From Bacillota bacterium (GTDB taxonomy: Bacteria; Bacillota; Clostridia; DSM-8532), in NCBI GenBank assembly GCA_023411795.1, contig JAEYOK010000026.1, positions 1 to 64,000 on the forward strand: DNA of 64,000 bases, read 5' to 3'. A program made the position numbers and the translations under genes. Positions 1-10,800 of this stretch are shown here, one piece after another. Under the pieces are notes generated by a model. The model saw only the letters and a list, made by a program, of their open reading frames with translations, was not told the origin of the DNA and did no database searches. The stretch's first letter is position 1. Every line of letters begins with the position of its first letter.

Positions 1-60
1 GAGGCTTAGTCAGTTGTCTTGATTACTATGCAGAGCATAGGCATATTTTAAGTTTGAATT

Positions 61-121
61 GAACCGCCGTGTGCCGAACGGCATGCACGGTGGTGTGAGA
101 GGGCGATTAAATTCGCCCTAC
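61..121 (+). mobile_element. 3' end of a group IIC intron (domains V and VI)
   Basis: Positions 61-94 fold as a domain V hairpin: ACCGCCGTG (63-71) pairs with CACGGTGGT (86-94), with a TG bulge at 84-85 and a short GAAC-type loop. A CGC at 65-67 sits where class C introns carry the catalytic triad. Positions 101-118 form a short domain VI stem (GGGCG/CGCCC). The 5' part and any reverse transcriptase lie outside the window. The exact 3' splice boundary, near 121 or slightly beyond, is not certain. Class C introns typically insert next to terminators, which fits a position at the 3' end of a gene. Confidence 0.75.
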
Positions 122-1017
122 TCGATTTTAAAATTGCTCTTCTTTTTTCTGTAATCGGAGGGAGTGCAGTTCTTGTATTCCTTAAACTTTTTAACAAAAT
201 AGCTCAGATTATTGAACCCGAGATCTAAAGCTATATCCATTATTTTGCGGTCTTCATCCTCCAACAGTCGGAGTGCCTGATTTATACGGAAATAATTAAT
301 ATACTCAATAGGTGTCTGACCTGTAAGGGACTTAAAAATCCGGCAAAAATGATAGCGCGTTAAGTTTACTTCTTTAGCTATGTCATCAATACATATTTTT
401 TTCGGGTAGTTTTCCTTAATATAGCTTAAGGCTTTCTTTAATCTTTCTGTTTGAATCTTTTTATTGGGATTATTTTTTTCTTTAAGAGAAATCATTGCAT
501 TATTTGCTATGATTAACGAAAAAATTTTTAGAATAGAGGCTTTTATAGCCATTTCATAGCCTTCAGGCTTGGCAGTAAAGTTGCTGATAATACTTTTTAT
601 CTGAGTCAGCATTTCTCTTTCCCAGTTTTGATTTGCTGTGATTTTCTGCGGCAGCTTTTGTTCACCGCTTTCTAAAGGACGGAAATAACGATTGTAGCAA
701 ATGTCCTGAAAAGAGTTGTATAACAGCTCCGGAGAAAATACTATAGAATAGTATACACAATAGGAATGATCAAGTGAATATCCGGAATGCACTTCTCCGT
801 GATTTATTAAAACAGCCTCATTTTCATGCAGCTCCACAGATGTTGAATCAATCTGGAAAATAGCTTTGCCCTTACTGAGATACAGAAATTCAATTTCATT
901 ATGCCAATGGTAATCAAGCAGGTGCTCCTTGTATCCAAGGTCATTATTATATACGCACAGTGGGAAAGCAGCGCTTCCGTGATGAACGTTTTCTTTTAAA
1001 ATTTCTTTTTTATTCAA
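118..1017 (-). CDS. AraC-family transcriptional regulator with N-terminal cupin
   Basis: This 299-residue protein has an AraC-type cupin sensor domain (about residues 10-170, with an HWHNEIEF motif) and two C-terminal helix-turn-helix units (about 195-295, containing YHFCRIFK and a GFNNLSYFVKKFK block). Such proteins bind a sugar-like ligand and activate nearby catabolic genes. It is transcribed divergently from the PfkB/GH65 pair, with 174 bp between them, so that operon is its likely target. An AGGAGGT ribosome site precedes the start. The stop codon (118-120) lies inside the 3' end of the adjoining group IIC intron, so the last residues may have been changed by the insertion. The family call is firm; the ligand is unknown. 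Confidence 0.9.
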   Translation of the reverse strand: MNKKEILKENVHHGSAAFPLCVYNNDLGYKEHLLDYHWHNEIEFLYLSKGKAIFQIDSTSVELHENEAVLINHGEVHSGYSLDHSYCVYYSIVFSPELLYNSFQDICYNRYFRPLESGEQKLPQKITANQNWEREMLTQIKSIISNFTAKPEGYEMAIKASILKIFSLIIANNAMISLKEKNNPNKKIQTERLKKALSYIKENYPKKICIDDIAKEVNLTRYHFCRIFKSLTGQTPIEYINYFRINQALRLLEDEDRKIMDIALDLGFNNLSYFVKKFKEYKNCTPSDYRKKKSNFKIE

Positions 1018-1191
1018 GGCAGTACCTCCTTTTTTAAATGTTAGTAAAATTTTCTTTCAATGCATTACTTTGATAATAGCAATATTGTGTTAATACTAAG
1101 CAAAAAAACGGAAGATTATACTAATATGACAGCATTATAATTATAACAAATTGATGAAAACAGTAAATATTCAAAATATCGGAGATGGAAG

Positions 1192-2115
1192 ATGAGTACA
1201 TATGATATTACATTTATCGGGCACATGTGCATTGATGAAATAACCCCATTTAGAGGAGAAACAAAAGTTGCTCCAGGAAGCGCTGTATTGTGCGGAGCCA
1301 TGGTGGCGGCCCGGGTCGGGAAAAAGGTGTCTGTTGTAACAAAAATGTCGGAGAAAGATAGACACCTTCTAAAGCAGATGGAGGATTTTGGAATTGATAT
1401 TTATATAATTCCATCGGATGAAACAACCTATTCGGCGGTTATACATCCCAGTGAAAACGTAGATGAGAGAAAGCTTATTCTAAAAGAAAGCGCTGGAATT
1501 ATTAAATTAAACGAAATTCCGGAGTTGGATACTAAATTTATGCATCTGGCGGGAATATCAAATACCGAATTCGATATGGAGTGTATCAGAGGTTTAAAGG
1601 CAAAAGGCTATAATCTTTCGATTGATATGCAAAGCTTTGTTCGGCAGGTGGACCCCATTACCGGGGAAATTTCTTTTAAAGATGACATGGAAAAAACTAA
1701 AGCAGCAAAACTGATGAGCAAAATCAAAATGGATATTGTGGAAGCAAAGGTTCTTACAGGAACTGATAATCTGGAGAAGGCAGCTATTACCTTTGAAGAG
1801 TGGGGATGTAATGAAACGGTTATAACACATGTAGAAGGAGTGCTAGCCAGGGTGAACGGTAAAACCTATTACGAAAAATTCTCCAACCGAAGTGTTGTCG
1901 GCCGTACTGGCCGGGGTGATACTACCTTTGCCGCATATCTGTCTCACAGAATGGATCATGGCGTGGGAGAGTCTCTGAAGTTCGCAGCAGCCCTTGTATC
2001 AATAAAAATGGAAAAGGCGGGGCCATTTGACGGCACATTGGCGGATGTCTATCTGAGAATGAAGGAAAAGCATATGAAAAGAGAGGTGTATATTTATGCA
2101 GACAAAAACAGCTGA
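1192..2115 (+). CDS. PfkB-family carbohydrate kinase
   Basis: This is a 307-residue ribokinase-fold sugar kinase. The C-terminal signature GRTGRGDTTFAAYL holds the anion hole and the catalytic-base Asp243; the N-terminal half carries a glycine-rich AAR-VGKK segment of the substrate lid. The start has a GGAGATGGAAG ribosome site. Its end overlaps the GH65 gene by 20 bp, so the two are probably translationally coupled. It would phosphorylate a monosaccharide released by the phosphorylase, but the substrate cannot be read from sequence. Family members include fructokinase, ribokinase and 2-keto-3-deoxygluconate kinase. Confidence 0.85.
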   Translation: MSTYDITFIGHMCIDEITPFRGETKVAPGSAVLCGAMVAARVGKKVSVVTKMSEKDRHLLKQMEDFGIDIYIIPSDETTYSAVIHPSENVDERKLILKESAGIIKLNEIPELDTKFMHLAGISNTEFDMECIRGLKAKGYNLSIDMQSFVRQVDPITGEISFKDDMEKTKAAKLMSKIKMDIVEAKVLTGTDNLEKAAITFEEWGCNETVITHVEGVLARVNGKTYYEKFSNRSVVGRTGRGDTTFAAYLSHRMDHGVGESLKFAAALVSIKMEKAGPFDGTLADVYLRMKEKHMKREVYIYADKNS

Positions 2116-4444
2116 CAGGTATCTGAAAATTGATCCATGGAGGATTATTGAAGAAGGGTTCGAGAAAAAACGTAGCAGAATCTCGGAATCGATGTTCTGT
2201 CTTGCTAACGAATTCATGGGAGTAAGGGGCTATTTTGAAGAGGGTTATAGTGGGAATAGGCTTTTGGGAAGCTATTTCAACAATCTTTATGAAGAAATGG
2301 AAGCCCGACATTGGCAGCTCTTTAAAGGGATGGTTACCCGTGTGTGCTTTGGCGTTAATTCGGTGGACTGGCTCTACACACGCATTATTCTGGACGGGGA
2401 GCAGTTGGATCTTGCGAAATGCACCTTTAATAATTTCAAGAGAATTCTTGACATGAAAAAGGGAACATTGACCAGGGAATTTATATGGAAAACCAAAACG
2501 GGCAAAGAGGTAAAAATTACATTCCTGCGGTTCCTCAGTATGGATAGGCCTAATATGGGGTTCCAGAAAATTACCTTTGAGCCGTTGAATTTCAGTGGTA
2601 GCATCCTTGTTCAGTCGGGACTTGATTATTCCATTCTTCATGAAATCGCCGAGGGCTGGAATCAGGTGGAGACCTCGGACACCGAATTTAAACCCAGAGG
2701 CAAAAACTTCTGGACACTTGAAAAATCAGAATATAACGGTGACAGCATATCAACCATGAGCAGAACAATTAAAAGTGGTCATTTATTATTTTCAAGCTTC
2801 GGGCTAAATTCAAATAAAGAACTGAATACCTCCTTTATTCAGCAAGATAAACTGGTAGTCCTGGACTTATCTCTGGAACTTAAAGAAGGGGAGATTTCCT
2901 TTATTGAAAAATCAGTGGTGAATTTTTGGGAAAAATCGGAGGACAGTGTTTCGGTCTGGTTAAAGGGAAGCAAGCTGGCATTGGAATATAGGCATATATC
3001 CTTTGATGAAGCGTTAAAAACCCAGGAAGAATACTGGGAGAAGGCTTGGAATTACATTGATATCGAAATTGACGGAGATGATGAAAACCAGCAGGGTGTA
3101 AGATTTTCAATCTTTTCATTGTTTTCAACCTATCATGGATTTAATCCAAACCTCAACATTCCTTGCAAAGGCCTCACTGCCGAAGTTTATCACGGACAAG
3201 TTTTCTGGGATACCGAATCTTATTGCATGCCGTTTTACATATTTAACAATCCGAAGGCAGCAAAAAATTTACTGCTGTACAGGTATAAATACCTGCCTCA
3301 AGCCTGTGAGCGAGCAGAACAGCTCGACTGTGAGGGTGCCCGCTATCCGATGTGCACCCTTGATGGGACCGAAAGCTGCGCCACATGGCAGCATGGTGAC
3401 TTTGAAATCCATGTCAGTGCAGCTGTTTCCTATGGGGTGTGGCTATATAATAAGTTGTGCGATGACTGCGACTTTCTCTTCAATCAAGGTATAGAACTTC
3501 TGATGCAGATATGCCGCTATTATGCCAAACGTGGCGAATTCAGCCCGTTAAACGGTGAATTCGGGCTTTACGGCGTAATGGGACCGGACGAATACCATAT
3601 GAACATTAATAACAACGCATACACCAATGTTATGGCAATGAAGACCTTTGAGTTTACTCTTGAAGTTCTAGAAAGAATGAAAGCGGAAGCTCCGAATCTG
3701 CTTCGTAAGGTATCGGAAAAGGTAGGGTTAAGGGACGGCGAAACTGAGGATTGGAGAAAAAAAGCCGAACTAATGCGCATTCCGATGAACAAAGAAACCG
3801 GGCTGATCGAGCAGCATGACGGATATTTTGATTTGCCCGAGGTGAATGTCAAGAACATACCCGAGTCTGAGATACCCATATACAAGCATTGGGCTTATGT
3901 GAGAATATTCAGATATAACATGATTAAACAGCCCGATGTACTGCTGTTGCCGTTCTTTTTCAGTACCGATTATACTTTTGAGCAGAAAAAAATCAACTAT
4001 GAGTTTTATGAAGCAAGATGTATCCACGAATCCTCCCTGTCACCGTCCATTCACTCAATTCTGGGATCAGAGCTGGGCAAAAAGGAAGAAGCCTATGAAT
4101 TCTTTAGATACATGGCAAGGCTTGACCTTGACAATTACAATAAAAATACTGATCAGGGGCTTCATGTTACCTCAATGTCAGGAGCATGGCTAAATATGGT
4201 TTATGGTTTCGGCGGCTTGAGAGCGGACGGAGACGTTCTGATATTCAAGCCTTCAATTCCTGACAAATGGAATTGTTTCAGCTTTATGCTTCAATATGAG
4301 GGTTCTTTGCTCATGGTGAATGTAGACAGGAAAGAAGCCGAATACAGGATATTGAGCGGTCCGGGTTTAGTGATAAAGGTTTATGACAAGGAATATACTG
4401 TTAATTCCAATGGCATAAAAATCAAGCTGCAGAAATTAGGATAA
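2096..4444 (+). CDS. Glycoside hydrolase family 65 disaccharide phosphorylase
   Basis: This 782-residue GH65 enzyme has the general-acid Glu499 in GPDEYH, the WDTE motif at residues 371-374 and the phosphate-site segment SPSIHSILGSELG. Members phosphorolyse alpha-glucosides (maltose, trehalose, kojibiose, nigerose, glucosyl-rhamnose) into beta-glucose 1-phosphate and an acceptor sugar. No signal peptide is seen, so it should be cytoplasmic. It overlaps the kinase gene upstream. The usual partner beta-phosphoglucomutase is not in the window. Family confidence is high; the disaccharide acted on is unresolved. Confidence 0.93.
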   Translation: MQTKTADRYLKIDPWRIIEEGFEKKRSRISESMFCLANEFMGVRGYFEEGYSGNRLLGSYFNNLYEEMEARHWQLFKGMVTRVCFGVNSVDWLYTRIILDGEQLDLAKCTFNNFKRILDMKKGTLTREFIWKTKTGKEVKITFLRFLSMDRPNMGFQKITFEPLNFSGSILVQSGLDYSILHEIAEGWNQVETSDTEFKPRGKNFWTLEKSEYNGDSISTMSRTIKSGHLLFSSFGLNSNKELNTSFIQQDKLVVLDLSLELKEGEISFIEKSVVNFWEKSEDSVSVWLKGSKLALEYRHISFDEALKTQEEYWEKAWNYIDIEIDGDDENQQGVRFSIFSLFSTYHGFNPNLNIPCKGLTAEVYHGQVFWDTESYCMPFYIFNNPKAAKNLLLYRYKYLPQACERAEQLDCEGARYPMCTLDGTESCATWQHGDFEIHVSAAVSYGVWLYNKLCDDCDFLFNQGIELLMQICRYYAKRGEFSPLNGEFGLYGVMGPDEYHMNINNNAYTNVMAMKTFEFTLEVLERMKAEAPNLLRKVSEKVGLRDGETEDWRKKAELMRIPMNKETGLIEQHDGYFDLPEVNVKNIPESEIPIYKHWAYVRIFRYNMIKQPDVLLLPFFFSTDYTFEQKKINYEFYEARCIHESSLSPSIHSILGSELGKKEEAYEFFRYMARLDLDNYNKNTDQGLHVTSMSGAWLNMVYGFGGLRADGDVLIFKPSIPDKWNCFSFMLQYEGSLLMVNVDRKEAEYRILSGPGLVIKVYDKEYTVNSNGIKIKLQKLG

Positions 4445-4488
4445 AAAAGAACTAAAATTTGAATTCCAAAGATTTTCCTCTATCACCG

Positions 4489-4503
4489 ATAATATTCCCT
4501 TCA
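4489..4503 (+). promoter_or_regulatory. 15-mer shared with the ABC-transporter upstream region
   Basis: The sequence ATAATATTCCCTTCA at 4489-4503 recurs exactly at 14786-14800. One copy lies 353 bp before the surface glycosidase start and the other 90 bp before the sugar-binding lipoprotein start. A shared exact 15-mer ahead of two functionally linked genes suggests a common regulator site, for example for the YesN-like regulator encoded between them (inference). Confidence 0.35.
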
Positions 4504-4663
4504 TTCCAGGTTAAGAACACGGCATTATTAATATGGAACAGTAAGACTAAGCCTGAAAAAGGTGAGGAGTGTTCCTGTAGCGCTACATAACTGATTATAA
4601 GACTATAGACAAATCAACAAACAAAATCTATCAAGATATCCGATTATCTTAAATCTTCATACC

Positions 4664-4730
4664 GGGGGACAACTAAACTGGTCAGCAGAACTATGCCACC
4701 AGTATTTGGTGTTGCTTCCCCATCTTTTTT
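4664..4730 (+). terminator. Intrinsic terminator or leader attenuator hairpin
   Basis: A nested stem pairs GGGGGA with TTCCCC, CAAC with GTTG and ACTGGT with ACCAGT, followed by ATCTTTTTT. It could end the PfkB/GH65 transcript, 220 bp after the stop codon, or act as an attenuator in the leader of the surface glycosidase. The 4445-4855 gap has no protein-coding gene that I can support. Confidence 0.6.
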
Positions 4731-4733
4731 GAG

Positions 4734-4809
4734 CGGCAGTAACCCAAATGCAGGTAAAAAAGCGCAGGCAAAACTGCAGAAAAAATAGGTTACCCTGCCG
4801 TATTTTTAT
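4734..4809 (+). promoter_or_regulatory. Second leader hairpin before the surface glycosidase
   Basis: CGGCAG (4734-4739) pairs with CTGCCG (4795-4800), extended by GTAACC with GGTTAC. The arms enclose repeated CTGCA/TGCAG segments that can form alternative inner pairings. It is followed by TATTTTTAT. It directly follows the terminator-like hairpin at 4664-4730, giving two tandem structures 56 bp before the start codon. It matches no riboswitch consensus that I recognise. Confidence 0.4.
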
Positions 4810-4855
4810 CTGCAATTATGCAAATTTGATTTTTTCACAAGAAAGGAGTTTTTTT

Positions 4856-7800
4856 ATGAAGGCACGAAAAAGAGCTATCTGTTTGGTTCTGTCTCTGTTT
4901 ATGGTGCTTAGTTCTCTTCCCTTTACACAAACAGTTGCCGTGGCCAACGGGACTCCAGGGGCAATAATCTATGTTGCCACAACCGGCGATGATGTCAATG
5001 GTGACGGATCTCAGACAAAGCCGTACAAAACAATTGCAAAGGCAAAGGAAGTAGTAAGGGCTTTGCCTAAGATCGGTGGTGATATCGTCGTTCAAATTGC
5101 TGATGGGTTCTATTCCCTCGATGAAACTCTGACTTTTGATGCCAATGATTCTGGAAGTGAAAATTGTACCGTACGCTACGAAGCAGCGCCGGGCGCGAAG
5201 CCGGTAGTCAGCGGCGGCAAGATGCTGGAAAAAGGTGTGTGGGAAGTAGCCACTAACCTTACCCAGACAAATGGCTTAACAGCATATAAAACGACCCTTA
5301 ACCGGGACGAAAAACTGCGCGCCATTTATGTAAATGATAAGCGTGCCAATATGACACTGAGCCCAACAATAACATCGGGCAGCAGAACCACTAACGGCAC
5401 TCCTACTGTAAGCTTTACATCTGCCGGTAACCCCTGGGCGTGGCAGAACGGAAGCAACATCAGGGCGGCAATTGTGTTCGACTCCAGCGTAGGTCTAACG
5501 CCAGATACGAAAAATCCACAAAACATCGAATCTGAGAGCCTGGGCGGTGCCAGATGGGCAAGGCCGTTTGTCTGCTTTGCGTCGGCTGAGCCAGCTCCTG
5601 AATCCAGTGGCAAGCCCGGCGGTACCATGCTCCGGTTCCAGATGCCATATGCGGCTATTTCACAATCTTTGAGTAATAATACACAATACAATCCAAACAA
5701 CAATCAGGTAATCCGCAACGCGTTCGAGTTCCTGAACAAACGCGGCGATTTTTATTTCGACCAAGCGGAACACACCCTTTATTACATCCCGCTTGAAGGT
5801 GAGGATATCAATACCGCCGATGTTGTTATTCCGGAGATCGAGACAGTTATCGATATAAGAGGAGTTCCTGTGGGCGACCGGTTGAACCCTATTTCCAACT
5901 CAGAGGAAGGACGGGTCAAATATATAACATTCGACGGGCTGAAATTTGCCCATACCGACTATAAGCTATATAAACTGGAAGGTACATATACGCTTAGCGA
6001 CAGCTCCGCTCCGGTAACAACAAGTTCCCGTGGCTTTGCATCTGTTCAGGGTTGCATCGTGAACAAAGTATACTTCCCCAGCAGCATAAACTGGCATGAG
6101 ACCTTCTACCGCGGGTATGACATACCACCTGCAGCAGTTATAATCAACGCGGCCAGGAATATCAAAGTGATAAATGGTGAAATCGGGTTTACCGGATTTA
6201 ATGGTATACATCTGGAAAATGACGTCAAGGATTGCGAAGTCACAGGCAACTATATCCATGACACCCTTAGCTCCGGTGTTGTAATTGGGCATCCGCAGCA
6301 TATCTATGAAAACGATGAGCCGATATTGCATGAATCAGATGATTTAGCCTCAGGCACGCCCATACGGAACTGGGCAGGCATAGATAAGGAAAAATTCATG
6401 GCGGGTACGGAGGCTGTACCACAGGATGTTTATATTACTAATAACTTTATATACAGAACCTGCTATGGATTCCCCGGCGCCAATGCACTGACATCTTTCT
6501 ATACAACAAACATGCAGGTACTGCATAACTTTATATATGACTGTACATACGGTGCCATGAGCATCGGTTGGGGCTGGTGTGAGTATGATGGATTCGGCTT
6601 TACCTCCCATGGTACCAGCAAGACCGGCAGCCCATACGCCGGTACAAGTGAAGAGAGTGTCGGAAGGTCCAAGGCAATTACAACAACCTCTAGGAATAAT
6701 AAAATAAACTATAACCGGATAGAAGAAATCTGCACGGTAGTAAACGACTCCGGGGCCATTTACTCACTGGGACGACAGGGCGATCCGGGTAATTTACCGG
6801 GTGGTGGAACATGGGACACTGTCAGCAATTTGACAAGCAGCCCCGTCACCGACCCTAATAGTAACTGGTATCATGAAAACTGGACAAATTTCACCGAAAT
6901 GAACTATAACTTCCTTAATCCCAATCCCACTGACAAACCCACAACATCCAACAACTGGACCAATGGGTTCCATCCCGACGAAGGTAGCACTTTCATAAAG
7001 ATGATAGGAAACGTCGTGCAGTCAAAGCTATCCCATTCTCCCGGACAGAGCCGTCTTTATGAGCTAAACAACTGGAAGCGCAAAAGTGATATGATTGCCG
7101 TCGACGGTTACGTTGACGGGGATAATAATCAGAATGGTGCCCCCAGAATTATTTATAACAATTATAAAAGCGTAGACCGTATTTGGCCGGTGAGTGGCAA
7201 CCAAATCGTTTTAAATTCTGGACTTGAAAATGATTATACTCATATGATTCCAAAGAGCCTCATTGCCGATACCGAGTTTGAGCTGGCATCCAATGTCATC
7301 ATTGGTAAAGGCGAAACACTACCACGCAGAGGTCTGTTAAGCGCTGAAGACACTGTATGGCTGGCGCCTTCCAACACAACCGTTTTCACAGAAGGCAACA
7401 CAATGACTAAAGCTGCCGGTAATGAAGATGCAATAGTTGCTCCGACTGCAGCAGGAGAGTACAAACTATATATCGAATATGGAGACGGTAGAGAAACGAC
7501 TGTTTCCAAGTATACGGTATATGTAGACGCCAGCGCATCAGCGGTGAATGTGGAAGATGGGGGCAAATATGATGTATCAGCAGTGCAGCCTCTTAAACTG
7601 AGATTGAGTGAAGACTACACTTATACCCTTAATGGCAAGCCCGTGGTTGATGGATACGTAATTGCCACCGAAGGAAGGTGGACCCTGGTACTAAGCACTT
7701 CAACTTCGACGGTTACTAAAACTATCAACTTTACCACCACAGTATCGGAGGCAAACAGACTACTCACCGCTGATGTAGCAGTAGCTCCTGGAGGAGAGGT

Positions 7801-10800
7801 CAGGTTTGCGTATGATTTGGACGACCTCTCAAAACAGATATGGATTTCTTCGTCCAGTGGCGGACATTTTGATGGTGGCGACGACGAGACAGTAACCTCC
7901 GGTGATAAGATTGGGATGATCGCACCTGTGTTACCTGGCGCCTACGTACTTTTTGTATTGGATGCGGAGGGTGAAGTACTCGGCCAGTCCCACGCTCGTG
8001 TTGTTGTACGTGATATGACCCCTGCCGATATTCCCAGAGATGGCCTTGACTTATGGCTTAAGGCCGACGAGGGAGTAGAAACCGATGGAAGCGGTAATGT
8101 GACTGGCTGGACCAACATGGGAAGCATCCCGGCAAAGCTTATTCCAGCCGATATCGCTAATAGCAGTGGTGGCGATGGTCTTGGAAAACCAACAGGAAAT
8201 CCTAAGCTAGAGAAAGATGTATACAACTATGTGAATTTCGATGCGATATCACGGCCGTTGAAAGTCAAAGATTTTAAAGATTACAACGGCAAGACGCAGA
8301 TGACGATATTTGCTCTTGTTAGCCCGGCAACCACAGCAAACAACTCCAGTGACCAAAGTGGTGTCGTTTATTTCGGATTAAACGAGGACGATGGAAGTTG
8401 GATAGCAAATGCTGGTTGGAGCGGTATTAACCTAGGAGTAGGAACAAACAGGGTAAACATCCGCTTTGGTAACGCCAACGGCAGCGTGCAGGGTGGCGGG
8501 CAAAGCATCTCAACAACTGTTAACGGTTTGGCCAGCGTTAGGGCGCAGCTAAATGGATCCAACAGAGATATCTATGTTAATAACACCCGTATCGGTGGGG
8601 GAACCAACGCAACGGCTCTTGCCGGCAACCGTCCGGACCTGAGCGTAGGTTTCACAATGGCAGCCAGAACTCCCTTCCGCTTCCTGGGAAAAGTTGCACA
8701 GCTTCTCATCTACGATAGAGTGCTGACAGCCGACGAAATTGCGAAAGTCGAAACATATTTTGACGTTGTCAGAAATGGTGGAGGTGGACCAGCAAACCCA
8801 ATTGAACCGGTAATCGACAAGACCATGCTGACCGCCCTGATTGAGGAGAGCAAAAACCTGGATAGTGCAATTTACACAACCGAATCATGGAGTGTTCTTG
8901 CAAGCGCCTTAAGCGAGGCCGAGAAAGCCGTGTCAAATAATGAAATAGGGCAGGAAGAAGCAGATAATGCATACTATGCACTGCGTGATGCTGTTAAAGC
9001 CCTTAGCTTGTTGCCCAGCGGCATTGGAACTGCCGAATACGGTACCCCTGTTCTCGGCGGTGACGAACCAGACCCACTTTGGAATACCACCGTCACACTG
9101 CCTCTCCTAAAGCATCTGACAATGGCGGACGGCCCCGCAAACGGTACTGCTAAAATACTTTGGGATCAGGAAAACCTGTATGTGTTGGTGCGCGTAAAAG
9201 ACCCTGTGTTGAACAGCAGTAGCGGCAATGCTCATGAGAAGGATTCGGTTGAGATCTTTGTTGATGAATCCAACAGTAAAAGCTCCTCCTACGGCTCAGG
9301 TATGGGCCAATACCGTGTCAACTATCTTAATGAGAAAAGCTTCAATCCTAGCAGTATCAGTACCGGCTTTGAGTCTTTTGCCACAGTCGTGGACGGCGGT
9401 TATTACATAGAAGCCAAGATCCCCTTTAAGACTTTAAGTCCAACGGTTAATCACGTAATTGGTTTCGATTTACAGATAAATGACGCCAGAGTAACTGGTG
9501 GCCGTCAGGACATAATAATGTGGCACGACGAGACCGGAAATTCCTGGCAGAACGGTTCACAATGGGGTGTGGTTACACTAGTAGGTGATGTTCCTGAGGA
9601 GCCGCTCATAGGCACTTTAGTAATTGACAACATTTCGCCTCAGGTAGGTGATACTCTGATTGCTGTGCTTACTGAAACCAACAACACAGGTGAATTGACA
9701 TATGAATGGTTTGTTGGCGGCGAAAGTGCTGGCACTGGCGAAACCTATGAGGTGAAGGTAGAAGATGTGGGTAAGACAATAAAGGTTGTTGTCACGTCTT
9801 CTGTGGAAACGGGTGAAATAGAAAGCGCCGAAACTGCAGCGGTAGTAGAGGTCGATGAAGGAGCACTAACCGGTACGTTGACAATTGACAATATGTCGCC
9901 TCAGGTAGGTGATACTCTGACTGCTATGCTTACTGACAGCAACAATACAGGTGAATTGACATATGAATGGTTTGTTGGCGGCGAAAGTGCAGGCACCGGC
10001 GAAACCTATGAGGTGCAGGAAGAAGATGTGGGTAAGACAATAAAGGTTGTCGTAGCATCATCGGTGGAGACAGGAGAAATAGAAAGCGCCGAGACTACAG
10101 CGGTGAAAGATCCGACTTCAACAGAAGATACGACTGCGCCGACATGGCCTGAAGGAAGTAATCTCACAACATCCAGAGTGAGAAGGACCAGCCTCACGTT
10201 AACATGGACTGAGGCTGAGGATGATACAGGAGTAACTGGTTACAAAATATACAAGAATTCAGAATTAATAGCCACTGTGACTACAGGAGATGGACTCAGT
10301 TACGATGTTACCGGACTGTCATCGGGCACCAGATATCTTTTTACAGTGGAAGCCGGAGATGAGGCTGGTAACTGGAGCAATAACGGTCCGTCGATCTCTG
10401 TGAGAACTGATTCGTCAAGCAGTGACGGAGATGGTAACACTCCTTCAACCCCGGAACCAACTCCATCACCTGATCCGGAAATAATACCTGACCCGGAATC
10501 GATACCGGCTGCAGAGCCAGAACCAACTGTTGAATTTATTGATATTGGCCAGTATAAATGGGCAGAGGAGGCTATTTATGCACTTGTAGCCCAGGGTATC
10601 ATGGAAGGTATTTCGGAGAACGAGTTTGCTCCTGGAAGCAAAGTCAGCAGAGGTGAATTTATCCTGATTCTGGTAGAAGGACTCAAGTTTCAGGAAAAAG
10701 TTGATCCGGATATGAAATATACAGATTTTGATGATGTAGACAGCGATGCAAACTATGCAAACGCGGTTCGTATTGCGAGGAGTCTTGGAATTGTTTATGG

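Noticed and set aside
1922..2641. Long minus-strand frame opposite pfkB/GH65
   Set aside because: It lies wholly opposite two well-supported genes, has no ribosome site and no recognisable motif.
4734..4809. Cyclic-di-GMP riboswitch before the surface glycosidase
   Set aside because: A few bases such as GGCAAAA and TAGGTTACC recall the GEMM motif, but the ordered consensus segments and the tetraloop-receptor pattern are absent.
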